The notes under the pieces are model-generated. The model was not told where the DNA came from, made no database searches, and worked only from the letters and a program-made list of their open reading frames with translations. The translations under genes were made by a program, and so were the position numbers. DNA of 64,000 nucleotides from SXIZ01 sp040079795 (lineage in GTDB: Bacteria > Pseudomonadota > Gammaproteobacteria > Methylococcales > Methylomonadaceae): the NCBI GenBank assembly GCA_040079795.1, contig JBEBJQ010000012.1, forward strand, positions 1-64,000, written 5' to 3'. Position 1 is the stretch's first letter. Each line of letters starts with the position of its first letter. Shown piece by piece: positions 36,187 through 44,750 of this stretch.

Positions 36187-36691
36187 TACCGGTTGGGTTC
36201 GTGGTATTACGTTTTGTTGTTTGCTGTCAGTTAATCATTGGGCTATGGCGCTGGAGGGCGACTCGGAACAGCCGATAACCATTGATTCCAATAGTGCGAC
36301 CTACGATGATAAGCAGGGAACCAGCATCTATATTGGTAACGTCGTGGCCATTCAGGGCAGTATGCGTATGGAGGCGGATAAGTTAGTGGTGTTTATTGTT
36401 GCTGGTGCTATTGATAAGCTGGTTGCAACCGGTGATCCAGTAAAGTTTAAGCAACTGCCTGATGTGGGTAAGGAAGAGATTAAAGGCAGGTCTTTAACTG
36501 CTGAATATTATCCCGCCAAAAAATTGTTGGTATTAATTAAAAAAGCGGTGGTCTGGCAGGGTCAAAATTTATCGTCCAGCGAACTAATCCTTTACGATAG
36601 CCGCAATGCAGTCATAAAGGCCGGCGAGACTGCCTCTGATACTAAGCGTGTACATGCAACTTTTCAACCTAAAGAGAAAAAACCACAATAA
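36173..36691 (+). CDS. lptA: lipopolysaccharide transport periplasmic protein LptA
   Basis: A soluble periplasmic beta-jellyroll that forms the lipopolysaccharide bridge to the outer membrane. The 172-residue product has a signal peptide (residues 1-26, ending AMA) and the OstA pattern ITIDSNSATYDDKQGTSIY followed by GNVVAIQGSMRMEADKLVV. Its stop overlaps the lptB ATG (TAATG). Confidence 0.95.
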   Translation: MRFISTGWVRGITFCCLLSVNHWAMALEGDSEQPITIDSNSATYDDKQGTSIYIGNVVAIQGSMRMEADKLVVFIVAGAIDKLVATGDPVKFKQLPDVGKEEIKGRSLTAEYYPAKKLLVLIKKAVVWQGQNLSSSELILYDSRNAVIKAGETASDTKRVHATFQPKEKKPQ

Positions 36692-37416
36692 TGGCGACCT
36701 TGGCGGCAAAGCACATTGTTAAAGGCTTCGGCAAACGGATGGTGGTTGATGGGGTGTCATTAAGCGTTAATAGCCATGAAGTGGTTGGTTTGTTAGGCCC
36801 GAATGGCGCTGGAAAAACCACCAGTTTTTATATGTTAGTTGGTTTGATCAAGGTTGATGCAGGTGATATTTTCCTGGATGAGCAGATTATTACGCATTAC
36901 CCCATGCATGTTCGGGCAAGATTAGGGGTGGGTTATTTGCCACAAGAACCTTCCGTGTTTCGAAAACTTAGCGTAGCAGATAATTTGCGGGCGGTGTTGC
37001 AGATTCGCCCGGACATTAAACCCCGGCGTATTGAGTCGATGATCGATGATTTACTGGGTGAATTTAACATTACCCATTTGCGTGAGCAACTGGCCTTGGG
37101 GCTTTCGGGCGGCGAAAGACGGCGGGTTGAGATAGCCAGAGCTTTGGCATCTGAGCCAAAATTTATTTTATTGGATGAGCCGTTTGCAGGGGTTGATCCG
37201 CTGTCAATTATAGATATTCAAAAGATTATTGCGCATTTAAAAGATCGTGGCATCGGGGTTTTAATTACTGAACATAATGTTAGGGAAACTTTGGGGATTT
37301 GTGATCGGGCTTATATTTTAAATAATGGTAAGGTCATCGCTGAGGGAACCGCCGCCGAGTGCGTGAGTAATCCAGAAGTGCGCAAGGTTTATTTGGGTGA
37401 GAGTTTTAGTCTTTAG
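36691..37416 (+). CDS. lptB: LPS export ABC transporter ATP-binding protein LptB
   Basis: The ATPase powering lipopolysaccharide extraction from the inner membrane with LptF and LptG, which are not in this window. The 241-residue product has Walker A GPNGAGKTTSFYM, signature LSGGERRRVEIARAL, Walker B ILLDEPFAGVDP, and the family ending VRKVYLGESF. It is followed by rpoN at 41 bases. Confidence 0.97.
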   Translation: MATLAAKHIVKGFGKRMVVDGVSLSVNSHEVVGLLGPNGAGKTTSFYMLVGLIKVDAGDIFLDEQIITHYPMHVRARLGVGYLPQEPSVFRKLSVADNLRAVLQIRPDIKPRRIESMIDDLLGEFNITHLREQLALGLSGGERRRVEIARALASEPKFILLDEPFAGVDPLSIIDIQKIIAHLKDRGIGVLITEHNVRETLGICDRAYILNNGKVIAEGTAAECVSNPEVRKVYLGESFSL

Positions 37417-37457
37417 TTTTTAGCGGGAATGCGTTAACAAGGCGTGATAAACATACT

Positions 37458-38906
37458 ATGAAACAATCTTTACAGCTTCGCTTAGGTCAGCAATTGACAA
37501 TGACGCCGCAATTACAGCAGGCGATTAAGTTATTGCAATTATCGACTTTGGATTTGCAGCAAGAGATTCAGCAGGCATTGGACTCGAATATGATGCTTGA
37601 GGTTATTGAAGATGATGCGGTTCGTCAGGGTGATAGTGAGCTGCTAACGCCTAAGGTTGATACCCATGATCAAGACACTTGTGAAGGTTCACAAACTGAT
37701 ATTCCTGACGAATTAGCGGTTGATACCAGTTGGGAAGATGTTTATGACGGCGCACAGCTGTCCATGAGTAACCCTGTCGCCGAGGTGTATGATTTTGAGG
37801 CGCAACGAACCAAATCGGAGACTTTACAGGAGCATTTGTTGTGGCAATTGGAATTAACGCAGTTTTCTGAGCGGGATCTTGAAATAGCGCAATCTATTAT
37901 TGACTCTATCAATGCCGATGGTTACTTAGTCGGTGGCTTAAATGAGATTTATGCCGGTTTGCAGTCGCAGCTGGAAGATTTGGATTTTGATGAAGTTGAG
38001 GCGGTTTTGCACAGTGTGCAGAACTTTGATCCCGCCGGTGTGGCAGCTTTAAATTTGCAGGATTGTTTACGTTTACAGTTGCTGCAGACCCCAGAATCAA
38101 ATCCTTATCGGCTGAAAGCATTGGAGTTGGTCGTACATTATTTAGATTTATTGGCAGGCCAGGAGCAACCAAAATTATTGAAGCGCTTGGATGTTAATGA
38201 ACAGGAATTGACGCATATTGTCGCTTTAGTGAGAAGCCTCGATCCTAGGCCAGGTACTAAAATACAGCAGACTGAAGAGGAATATGTTATCCCTGATGTT
38301 TTTGTCGTTAAAGCAAATGGCCAATGGCAGGTACAGTTAAATCCTGATATTGCCCCTAAACTACGCATTAATCCGGTGTATTCCGGCATGATTAAGCGTT
38401 CGGATAATAGTCAGGATAATGCTTGCATGAAGGATCATTTACAGGAAGCGCGTTGGTTTATAAAAAGTCTACATAGCCGTAATGACACTTTGTTGCGTGT
38501 GGCGCGTTGTATTGTTGAAAAACAGGGTGATTTTTTGGAGCATGGATCAATTGCCATGCGACCGATGGTGTTAAAGGATATTGCGGAAGAGCTGGAATTG
38601 CATGAATCAACCATATCACGTGTTACAACGCAAAAGTACATGCACACCCCAAATGGTATTGTTGAGTTTAAACATTTTTTTTCAAGTCATGTCGCAACGG
38701 ATGTGGGGGGTGAATGTTCGGCCACCGCGATTCGTGCTTTCATTAAAGAGTTAATCGCGAGTGAAAATGCAATTAAGCCTTTAAGTGATGATAAAATAGC
38801 CAAGCTGTTACAGGATAAAGGTATCATTGTTGCCCGTCGTACCGTTGCAAAATATCGTGAAGCAATGTTTATTCAATCGTCCAGCCAAAGAAAACGAATT
38901 ATGTGA
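37458..38906 (+). CDS. rpoN: RNA polymerase sigma-54 factor
   Basis: The sigma factor for activator-dependent promoters, often nitrogen, flagellar and carbon genes. The 482-residue product has the glutamine-rich region I (PQLQQAIKLLQLSTLDLQQ), an acidic region II, the core-binding domain, and the RpoN box ARRTVAKYRE near the C-terminus. It sits in the usual place after lptB. Confidence 0.97.
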   Translation: MKQSLQLRLGQQLTMTPQLQQAIKLLQLSTLDLQQEIQQALDSNMMLEVIEDDAVRQGDSELLTPKVDTHDQDTCEGSQTDIPDELAVDTSWEDVYDGAQLSMSNPVAEVYDFEAQRTKSETLQEHLLWQLELTQFSERDLEIAQSIIDSINADGYLVGGLNEIYAGLQSQLEDLDFDEVEAVLHSVQNFDPAGVAALNLQDCLRLQLLQTPESNPYRLKALELVVHYLDLLAGQEQPKLLKRLDVNEQELTHIVALVRSLDPRPGTKIQQTEEEYVIPDVFVVKANGQWQVQLNPDIAPKLRINPVYSGMIKRSDNSQDNACMKDHLQEARWFIKSLHSRNDTLLRVARCIVEKQGDFLEHGSIAMRPMVLKDIAEELELHESTISRVTTQKYMHTPNGIVEFKHFFSSHVATDVGGECSATAIRAFIKELIASENAIKPLSDDKIAKLLQDKGIIVARRTVAKYREAMFIQSSSQRKRIM

Positions 38907-38945
38907 TCTTTTGTGGATATAGTCGCAAGGGGATCTTGGCATTTT

Positions 38946-39022
38946 GCGATCCTTGTCCATACATGGGCTTTGGTCGCTTACGTCATCCCTGCCTCGCGCG
39001 ATCCTTGTCCTTCCATGGACTT
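38946..39022. repeat. direct repeat pair between rpoN and hpf
   Basis: Two 25-base copies beginning GCGATCCTTGTCC lie at 38946-38970 and 38998-39022, differing at four positions. Each contains a partial palindrome of the GTCCAT/ATGGAC type. The role is unknown. Confidence 0.65.
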
Positions 39023-39057
39023 CGAAAGCCCTATAAATATAATTAAGGAGTTAAAAA

Positions 39058-39348
39058 ATGCAAATTAGCATAACAGGCCATCATTTAGACGTTACAGAAT
39101 CATTAAAAGCGCATGTTCAATTAAAATTTGAAAAGCTAAAACGCCATTTCGATAATGTTGCGGATGTTCATGTTATTTTGAGTGTGGAAAAGCTCAATCA
39201 AAAAGCTGAAGCTACCGTCCAAATTGGTGGCGCGAAAGTGTTTGCTGAAGATGTGCAAGCAGATATGTATGATTCGATTGATAGTGTGGTTGATAAACTG
39301 GATCGTCAGATAATAAAGCATAAAGAAAAAACTGGTAGTCATCGGTAA
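39058..39348 (+). CDS. hpf: ribosome hibernation promoting factor (short HPF)
   Basis: A 96-residue short-form hibernation factor that binds the decoding centre of 30S subunits in slow growth and promotes 100S dimers. The N-terminus MQISITGHHLDVTESLKAHV and the ADMYDSIDSVVDKLDRQI helix are typical. A strong AAGGAG site precedes the ATG. In most relatives ptsN follows; here rapZ follows directly after 71 bases. Confidence 0.94.
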   Translation: MQISITGHHLDVTESLKAHVQLKFEKLKRHFDNVADVHVILSVEKLNQKAEATVQIGGAKVFAEDVQADMYDSIDSVVDKLDRQIIKHKEKTGSHR

Positions 39349-39419
39349 TTGAAAGGGCAAGGCTGAAGGTTTTATGGATAATGGCAATAACGTCTTTCGC
39401 TTTTTGCTTGGATTAATTA

Positions 39420-40277
39420 ATGAAGTTATTGATTGTTAGTGGGCTTTCCGGCTCAGGTAAGAGTATAGCGCTCGATACCCTAGAAGATTGCGGATATTAC
39501 TGCATCGATAACTTACCGGTAATGTTGTTGGAAGACTTTATTAGCCATGTCATGCTTGTCGACAAGAATACTTATGCAAAAACCGCTATTGGAATCGATG
39601 CCCGTAACCAAACTGAGAGCCTGATTAATTTTTCCGAAAAACTTGATTTCATTCGCAGTAAAGGCATTGATTGTGAAGTGATGTATATGCAGGCGGAAGA
39701 AGCGACTTTGTTAAAAAGGTACAGTGAAACGCGGCGTCGACACCCTTTAAGTGATTTACACTTACCACTGAATGAAGCAATTAAGATTGAAAAGGATATG
39801 CTGCGCATGGTTGCCAAGCATGCCGATTGTGTGATTGATACCAGCCACACCCATTATCATCAATTACGTGAGTTAATCAAAGTTCAGCTTGGCGAGCGCA
39901 ATGAACGTTATTTATCGTTGCAGTTTCAGTCTTTTGCCTTTAAACACGGTATCCCGTTAGATGCGGATTTTGTGTTTGATGTACGTAGTTTGCCGAATCC
40001 GCATTGGGTACCTGAATTGCGGGGATTAACCGGTAAAGATCAGCCGGTAATTGAGTTTTTGCAGCGTGAAGGTGTTGTTTTGGATATGTTTAACGATATT
40101 GCTGCATTTCTGGATCGTTGGGTACCCAGTTTCGAAGAGAATAACCGCAGTTACTTAACCATTGGCATCGGGTGTACTGGGGGGCAGCATCGTTCGGTTT
40201 TTTTAGTGGATAAACTGGCCAGACGTTTTGAGGTTCAGGCGTTGAATGTGATCACCCGCCATCGCGAGTTGCACTAA
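39420..40277 (+). CDS. rapZ: RNase adapter protein RapZ
   Basis: An RNA-binding adapter that in E. coli directs GlmZ small RNA to RNase E to balance glucosamine-6-phosphate synthesis. The 285-residue product has Walker A GLSGSGKSIAL at residues 6-16 and the C-terminal phosphosugar/RNA-binding motif GIGCTGGQHRSVFLVD. Sequence 3' of it decays into a transposase remnant. Confidence 0.95.
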   Translation: MKLLIVSGLSGSGKSIALDTLEDCGYYCIDNLPVMLLEDFISHVMLVDKNTYAKTAIGIDARNQTESLINFSEKLDFIRSKGIDCEVMYMQAEEATLLKRYSETRRRHPLSDLHLPLNEAIKIEKDMLRMVAKHADCVIDTSHTHYHQLRELIKVQLGERNERYLSLQFQSFAFKHGIPLDADFVFDVRSLPNPHWVPELRGLTGKDQPVIEFLQREGVVLDMFNDIAAFLDRWVPSFEENNRSYLTIGIGCTGGQHRSVFLVDKLARRFEVQALNVITRHRELH

Positions 40278-40429
40278 GTTTTTTTAAGTTAAGCGGCTTA
40301 ATTTTAGATGAATGAGTCTCGACCTAATCTGACATATCAATTTCGAAAAGATGAGATTTATAGGTTTAGATATGGGTGCCGCAACCATAATCAAAGCACA
40401 ATACGTAGCTCTGATGTTGCATACTAACA

Positions 40430-40615
40430 ACCCCTAATAAAACACAAGGCTGGACTGTTTTGTTAGCTCAGAAGCTGAATAACGCATCCAGAGCTTGCAA
40501 AGCTACAGGTGTTTCGCGTGATACGTTTTATCACTATTATGAGTTTTTGGTGGAAGGCGGCGATGATGCGTTTACGATGATAAAAAACCTCTTCAATATT
40601 AGGGTTTCAAAATAG
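40430..40615 (+). pseudogene. IS481-type transposase remnant (helix-turn-helix part)
   Basis: In the frame from about 40430 the translation includes LAQKLNNASRACKATGVSRD then TFYHYYEFLVEGGDDAF. This closely resembles the N-terminal helix-turn-helix of IS481-family transposases, typically QACKVMGVSRDTFYRYQ..VEEGGV. No start codon fits, the catalytic DDE domain is missing, and the frame ends at 40615 inside the 3' end of nadB. The 321-base gap 40278-40598 holds nothing else I can identify. Confidence 0.75.
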
Positions 40616-42200
40616 TATTTTGCGGTGGCTTACTGGTATCGGTGTTAGGGTAATCGGTTGTAAAGTGTAAGCCGCGGCTCTCTTGGCGCAGTTGGGCGCA
40701 GCGAATAATCAATTCGGCGACAATGACCAGATTCCGCAATTCCAGTAAATCGCTGGTGACCCGGAAGTTACCATAGTATTCACTGATTTCCTCTTTGAGC
40801 ATTTCCACTCTGCGCATCGCTCGGCTAAGGCGCTTGTTGGTACGGACAATGCCGACGTAATCCCACATGGAGCGGCGTAGTTCATCCCAGTTATGGGAAA
40901 TGACTACTTCCTCATCAGAATCACTGACTTTTGATTCATCCCAGGCGGGGATTGGCGGTGGTAAGGCAGTTTCCGGTAATTGTTGCTGGATTGCTTGGCT
41001 TGCGCGTTCGGCAAACACGAAGCACTCCAGTAACGAATTGCTCGCCATACGATTTGCGCCATGTAAGCCGGTACAGGCAACTTCGCCAATGGCGTAAAGA
41101 TTGTGGATGTCTGTGCGGGCATGGCTATCTGTCAGGACGCCGCCGCAGGTATAATGTGCTGCGGGTACCACCGGTATCGGCTGGCGGGTAATGTCGAGGC
41201 CTAATTTGAGACATTGTTCATAAATACTGGGGAAGTGTTCAATGATAAACGCAGAGGGTTTATGGCTAATATCCAGATAAACACAATCAATACCGCGTTT
41301 TTTCATTTCATTATCAATTGCGCGTGCCACAATGTCTCTGGGGGCAAGTTCGGCGCGTGCGTCATAATGTTCCATAAAGCGGCTGCCGTCGGGAAGTATT
41401 AAGTGTCCCCCTTCGCCGCGCAGGGCTTCGCTGATTAAAAATGATGGGGCGCCAGGATGATACAGGCAGGTAGGGTGGAATTGCATAAATTCCATATTGG
41501 CAACGCGGCAACCGGCGCGCCAGGCAAGTGCGATACCATCACCGCTGGAAGTGTGTGGGTTGGTGGAATATAAATAGACTTTGTTCGCTCCGCCGGTTGC
41601 TAGGACCACTATACGTGCGGCTATGGATTCAACTTCCTGGCGCTGGGTGTTAAGCACGTACGCACCCAGGATTTTTTGCTGCTGTGGCTTGTTTTTCTCG
41701 CTTAAAATTAAATCAACGACATTGTAGTTTTCGAACAAGTTGATACTGGCGTGTTCGTGTGCCCTTGCTATGAGTGCCTCAGAGATTGCTTTGCCGGTAG
41801 CATCGGCATTATGTACCACCCGTCGATGAGAATGCCCGCCTTCACGGGTTAAATGCAGCTGGATTTGTCCGTTTTCGTTTTGTTCTTCGGTAAAACGGAC
41901 GCCTTGGCTGCGTAACCAATCGATACTCTGCTTGCCGCAGGAAGCGGTTAATTGCACAATTTCAGGGTCACACAGCCCGGCACCGGCATCCAGCGTGTCT
42001 GCTATATGTGATGCTATGGAATCCTGTGCATCGACGACTGCTGAGATGCCACCCTGAGCCCAGTAAGTGCTGCCGTCTGTGAGCGACAGTTTGGAAAGTA
42101 CCGCAATCCGCGCGCAATCAGCCAGTTTTAAGGCTAATGTTAAACCGGCACCACCGCTGCCAATAATGAGGACATCATAAGTTCTAGTGAGCGGTACCAT
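40599..42200 (-). CDS. nadB: L-aspartate oxidase
   Basis: A flavoprotein oxidising L-aspartate to iminoaspartate, the first step of de novo NAD synthesis. The 533-residue product has the FAD motif GSGGAGLTLAL near residue 14, the active-site REGGHSHRRV near residue 125, and the C-terminal FAD motif GEVACTGLHGANRMASNSLLE. It is divergent from rpoE, as in many gammaproteobacteria. Its last codons overlap the transposase remnant, so the extreme C-terminus may be altered. Confidence 0.96.
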   Translation of the reverse strand: MVPLTRTYDVLIIGSGGAGLTLALKLADCARIAVLSKLSLTDGSTYWAQGGISAVVDAQDSIASHIADTLDAGAGLCDPEIVQLTASCGKQSIDWLRSQGVRFTEEQNENGQIQLHLTREGGHSHRRVVHNADATGKAISEALIARAHEHASINLFENYNVVDLILSEKNKPQQQKILGAYVLNTQRQEVESIAARIVVLATGGANKVYLYSTNPHTSSGDGIALAWRAGCRVANMEFMQFHPTCLYHPGAPSFLISEALRGEGGHLILPDGSRFMEHYDARAELAPRDIVARAIDNEMKKRGIDCVYLDISHKPSAFIIEHFPSIYEQCLKLGLDITRQPIPVVPAAHYTCGGVLTDSHARTDIHNLYAIGEVACTGLHGANRMASNSLLECFVFAERASQAIQQQLPETALPPPIPAWDESKVSDSDEEVVISHNWDELRRSMWDYVGIVRTNKRLSRAMRRVEMLKEEISEYYGNFRVTSDLLELRNLVIVAELIIRCAQLRQESRGLHFTTDYPNTDTSKPPQNTILKP

Positions 42201-42334
42201 GTGTTTACAGATTCATAATTTAGAGGGTTGAGGAGGCAGATACTCAAAGTTTAAGGTGATTAGCCTTGCACCTTTATCTTACAGCCTTGATAATAACGGT
42301 TTTTGAAACGATAGCAATTTTTTTTGCTGCTATC

Positions 42335-42360
42335 GAACTTCTATAGCTTAACTTTGTCCA
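42335..42360 (+). promoter_or_regulatory. putative sigma-E autoregulatory promoter of rpoE
   Basis: GAACTT at 42335-42340 and TCCA at 42357-42360 are 16 bases apart, close to the sigma-E consensus GAACTT-N16-TCTGA. The rpoE ATG lies 20 bases further. An 8-bp inverted repeat (42309-42316 with 42328-42335) abuts the -35. Confidence 0.55.
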
Positions 42361-42379
42361 TTATTGCATAGCGAAAAGG

Positions 42380-42988
42380 ATGACCTTGAACGATAAGCAC
42401 CTAGCTGGAGAGCAGTTAGATAACGATTTGGTTTTGCGGGTACAGCGAGGCGATAAGCGTGCATTTGATTTGCTGGTTATCAAATACCAGCACAGAATTA
42501 TACAGCTGGTCAACCGGTATGTAAAAGACCCCAGCGAAGCTCAAGATATAGCCCAAGAAGCCTTTATTAAAGCTTACCGTGCCTTAAAAGATTTTAGGGG
42601 GGACAGTGCTTTTTATACCTGGTTGTACCGGATTGCCATCAATACGGCGAAAAATTTTTTGGTCGCCAAATCCCGGCGTAGCAGTGATTATGAAGTAGAC
42701 ATTCAGGATGCAGAGCAAATTGAAAATGCCCCGCAATTACAAGGTATGGATACCCCTGAGCAACTATTACTGAATGATGAAATTTTGCGCATAATCAATA
42801 AGGCTATTGAAGAGTTGCCGGAGGATATGCGCATGGCGATTATGATGCGCGAAATAGAAGGCTTAAGTTACGAAGAAATTGCACAGATTATGAATTGCCC
42901 GATAGGCACTATACGTTCACGTATATTCAGGGCGCGTGAAGCCATAGATAATAAATTAAACCCTTTACTTACAAATGGAGATTTGTGA
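42380..42988 (+). CDS. rpoE: RNA polymerase sigma-E factor (AlgU/RpoE)
   Basis: An extracytoplasmic-function sigma factor for envelope stress. The 202-residue product has region 2 (DIAQEAFIKAYRALKDF, then FYTWLYRIAINTAKNFL) and region 4 (GLSYEEIAQIMNCPIGTIRSRIFRARE). The AAAAGGA site precedes the ATG. It heads the rpoE-rseA-rseB-degP operon and overlaps rseA. Confidence 0.97.
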   Translation: MTLNDKHLAGEQLDNDLVLRVQRGDKRAFDLLVIKYQHRIIQLVNRYVKDPSEAQDIAQEAFIKAYRALKDFRGDSAFYTWLYRIAINTAKNFLVAKSRRSSDYEVDIQDAEQIENAPQLQGMDTPEQLLLNDEILRIINKAIEELPEDMRMAIMMREIEGLSYEEIAQIMNCPIGTIRSRIFRAREAIDNKLNPLLTNGDL

Positions 42989-43584
42989 TGTCTGATCCAA
43001 TACATCAAAAAATTTCGCAATTTCTCGATGATGACCTCAATCAATTAGAGTCTTTGCAATTATTGAACGCATTGCAACAGCAGCCACACTTGCAAAGTAC
43101 AATGCAACGGTATTTATTGATAAACCAAGCGTTAAAGTCGAGGCCTGTGCTGGCAGCAAGTGAAGGTTTTGTTGCCCAGATTCAACAGAAGCTTGAACAA
43201 GAGCCGGTTTATTTTTTACCCAGGCAGTCCCGCATTTCCCCGCCATTTTTTAAAAAAGCCGCATTGGCGTTGGCCGCTTCAGTAGCGGCAGTAGCCATTA
43301 TTTTGCCAGTTGGTATGAGGGTGATCAGTATAAACCATACTGGGGTGCTCAACCTGGCTCAACAACAAGCAGTTAAAAGCACAAAACAGGCACTTCTAGG
43401 TGCCCATCCTTCCGATGCTGGGCTTTTAGTTTCAAATAATTCTGGGTCGTCCATGCGCATGTACCCGGTTAACCAACGCTTCCAGGATTACCTACAAGCA
43501 CATAACGGCAGTTTATATACAACAAATGGCGTTGAAAATCTGCAATACCGCGCACAATTGGCGAGTTATGGCAAAGGGGAATGA
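42985..43584 (+). CDS. rseA: sigma-E negative regulatory protein RseA (MucA-like)
   Basis: An anti-sigma factor holding sigma-E at the inner membrane until DegS/RseP cleave it. The 199-residue product has an N-terminal sigma-binding domain beginning with HQKISQFLDDDLNQLE, one membrane helix (about residues 88-107), and a periplasmic tail. The start may be GTG 42985 or ATG 42988. No rseC is present downstream of rseB. Confidence 0.9.
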   Translation: MMSDPIHQKISQFLDDDLNQLESLQLLNALQQQPHLQSTMQRYLLINQALKSRPVLAASEGFVAQIQQKLEQEPVYFLPRQSRISPPFFKKAALALAASVAAVAIILPVGMRVISINHTGVLNLAQQQAVKSTKQALLGAHPSDAGLLVSNNSGSSMRMYPVNQRFQDYLQAHNGSLYTTNGVENLQYRAQLASYGKGE

Positions 43585-43588
43585 GCCA

Positions 43589-44542
43589 GTGTTCAAGTGG
43601 TCACTGGGCTTAATTGTTGGTGTTTTGTTTTGCATGGGTAAGGCTTTCGCTGATCCGGTTATGCTCAAGCCGCCGCAATTACTACTGGCAATGCAGCAGT
43701 CCATGGCTTCACTTAATTATCATGGTACTTTAGCCATATTGAAGAATGCAAAACTGGATACCTTGCAGTATTTTCATGCGGTGCAAAAGGGTGTTGAGCA
43801 AGAGCGGCTATTATCACTAAACTCTCCGTTGCGGGAAGTAATCCGGGATGTTGATGCGGTAAGTTGTATATATAAAGCCTCTCAGCAGGTGGTGATTGAC
43901 CATAAACCCATTGGGCAGTCATTTTTGCAGGCTTTGCCAGAAATTCCAGCAGTTCTCGATAGTTCCTATGATTTAATTGCTGAAGGTGATGAGCACGTTG
44001 CCTTGCAGCCCGTGGATGTTTTGCTGGTAAAACCCCGTGATCAATTTCGCTACGCGCGTAAATTTTGGATAACAAAGCAGACACATTTGCCTTTAAAAAT
44101 TGAAGTGCAGGATTTTACGGGTGAAACCCTTGAGCAGATTATTTTTACTGATTTACGGGTTGTCGAGCAATTAAGCAGCGTCGCTGTTGAAGTTAAAGAT
44201 AAAAAAGTACAACATATCCATCAATTTGATGATCTGGGGTTAGATAAGCTGCCTTTGCAATTAAAGCATTTGCCAGTTGGATTTGAAAAAAGAGTGTTTA
44301 CACGGATGCATTTGCATCCTTCAGATAAAGCAGTTGAGCAATTATTGTTAAGTGATGGCTTGAGTTCAGTGTCGGTATATCTTGAAAAAAATCCCCAAAA
44401 TTTTCATGCAGGCTTACAAACAGCGGGTGCTGTTAATTCCTTGAGCCGTGTTATCGGGGATTACTCAATTACCGTGATTGGCGACGTGCCCGCTGCAACG
44501 GTAGAGCTTATTGTACAGGGCATTTCGTTTTCAAAATCCTAA
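43589..44542 (+). CDS. rseB: sigma-E regulatory protein RseB (MucB)
   Basis: A periplasmic protein that binds the RseA tail and shields it from DegS; lipopolysaccharide or lipoprotein binding releases it. The 317-residue product has a signal peptide ending CMGKAFA before DPVML. GTG at 43589 with AAGGGGA eight bases upstream is preferred; longer starts at 43526 or 43568 overlap rseA without a better ribosome site. The MucB/RseB N-terminal lipid-binding domain shows as SMASLNYHGTLAIL. Confidence 0.88.
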   Translation: MFKWSLGLIVGVLFCMGKAFADPVMLKPPQLLLAMQQSMASLNYHGTLAILKNAKLDTLQYFHAVQKGVEQERLLSLNSPLREVIRDVDAVSCIYKASQQVVIDHKPIGQSFLQALPEIPAVLDSSYDLIAEGDEHVALQPVDVLLVKPRDQFRYARKFWITKQTHLPLKIEVQDFTGETLEQIIFTDLRVVEQLSSVAVEVKDKKVQHIHQFDDLGLDKLPLQLKHLPVGFEKRVFTRMHLHPSDKAVEQLLLSDGLSSVSVYLEKNPQNFHAGLQTAGAVNSLSRVIGDYSITVIGDVPAATVELIVQGISFSKS

Positions 44543-44750
44543 ATAGTGTAAGTTTAGTCAGTCAGGCTTTATTTTTACAGTAAAGCTTGCTAATGATCAT
44601 GTGTAATCATATGGTAAGGTTAGTTAAGAATAGACGTTCAGGTTAATGTTGCCCGTAGGTATTTGGCTAGTGGTAGTTATTATTACTTTAGGGTAAGCAA
44701 TTCTGAGTGGCTATGCTATTTTTTTGTTTCGTCGTTTTATAGGAGAGTTT

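Noticed and set aside
40317..40334. Possible IS481 terminal inverted repeat
   Set aside because: Its orientation would put the element to the left, away from the transposase remnant, and no matching end was found.
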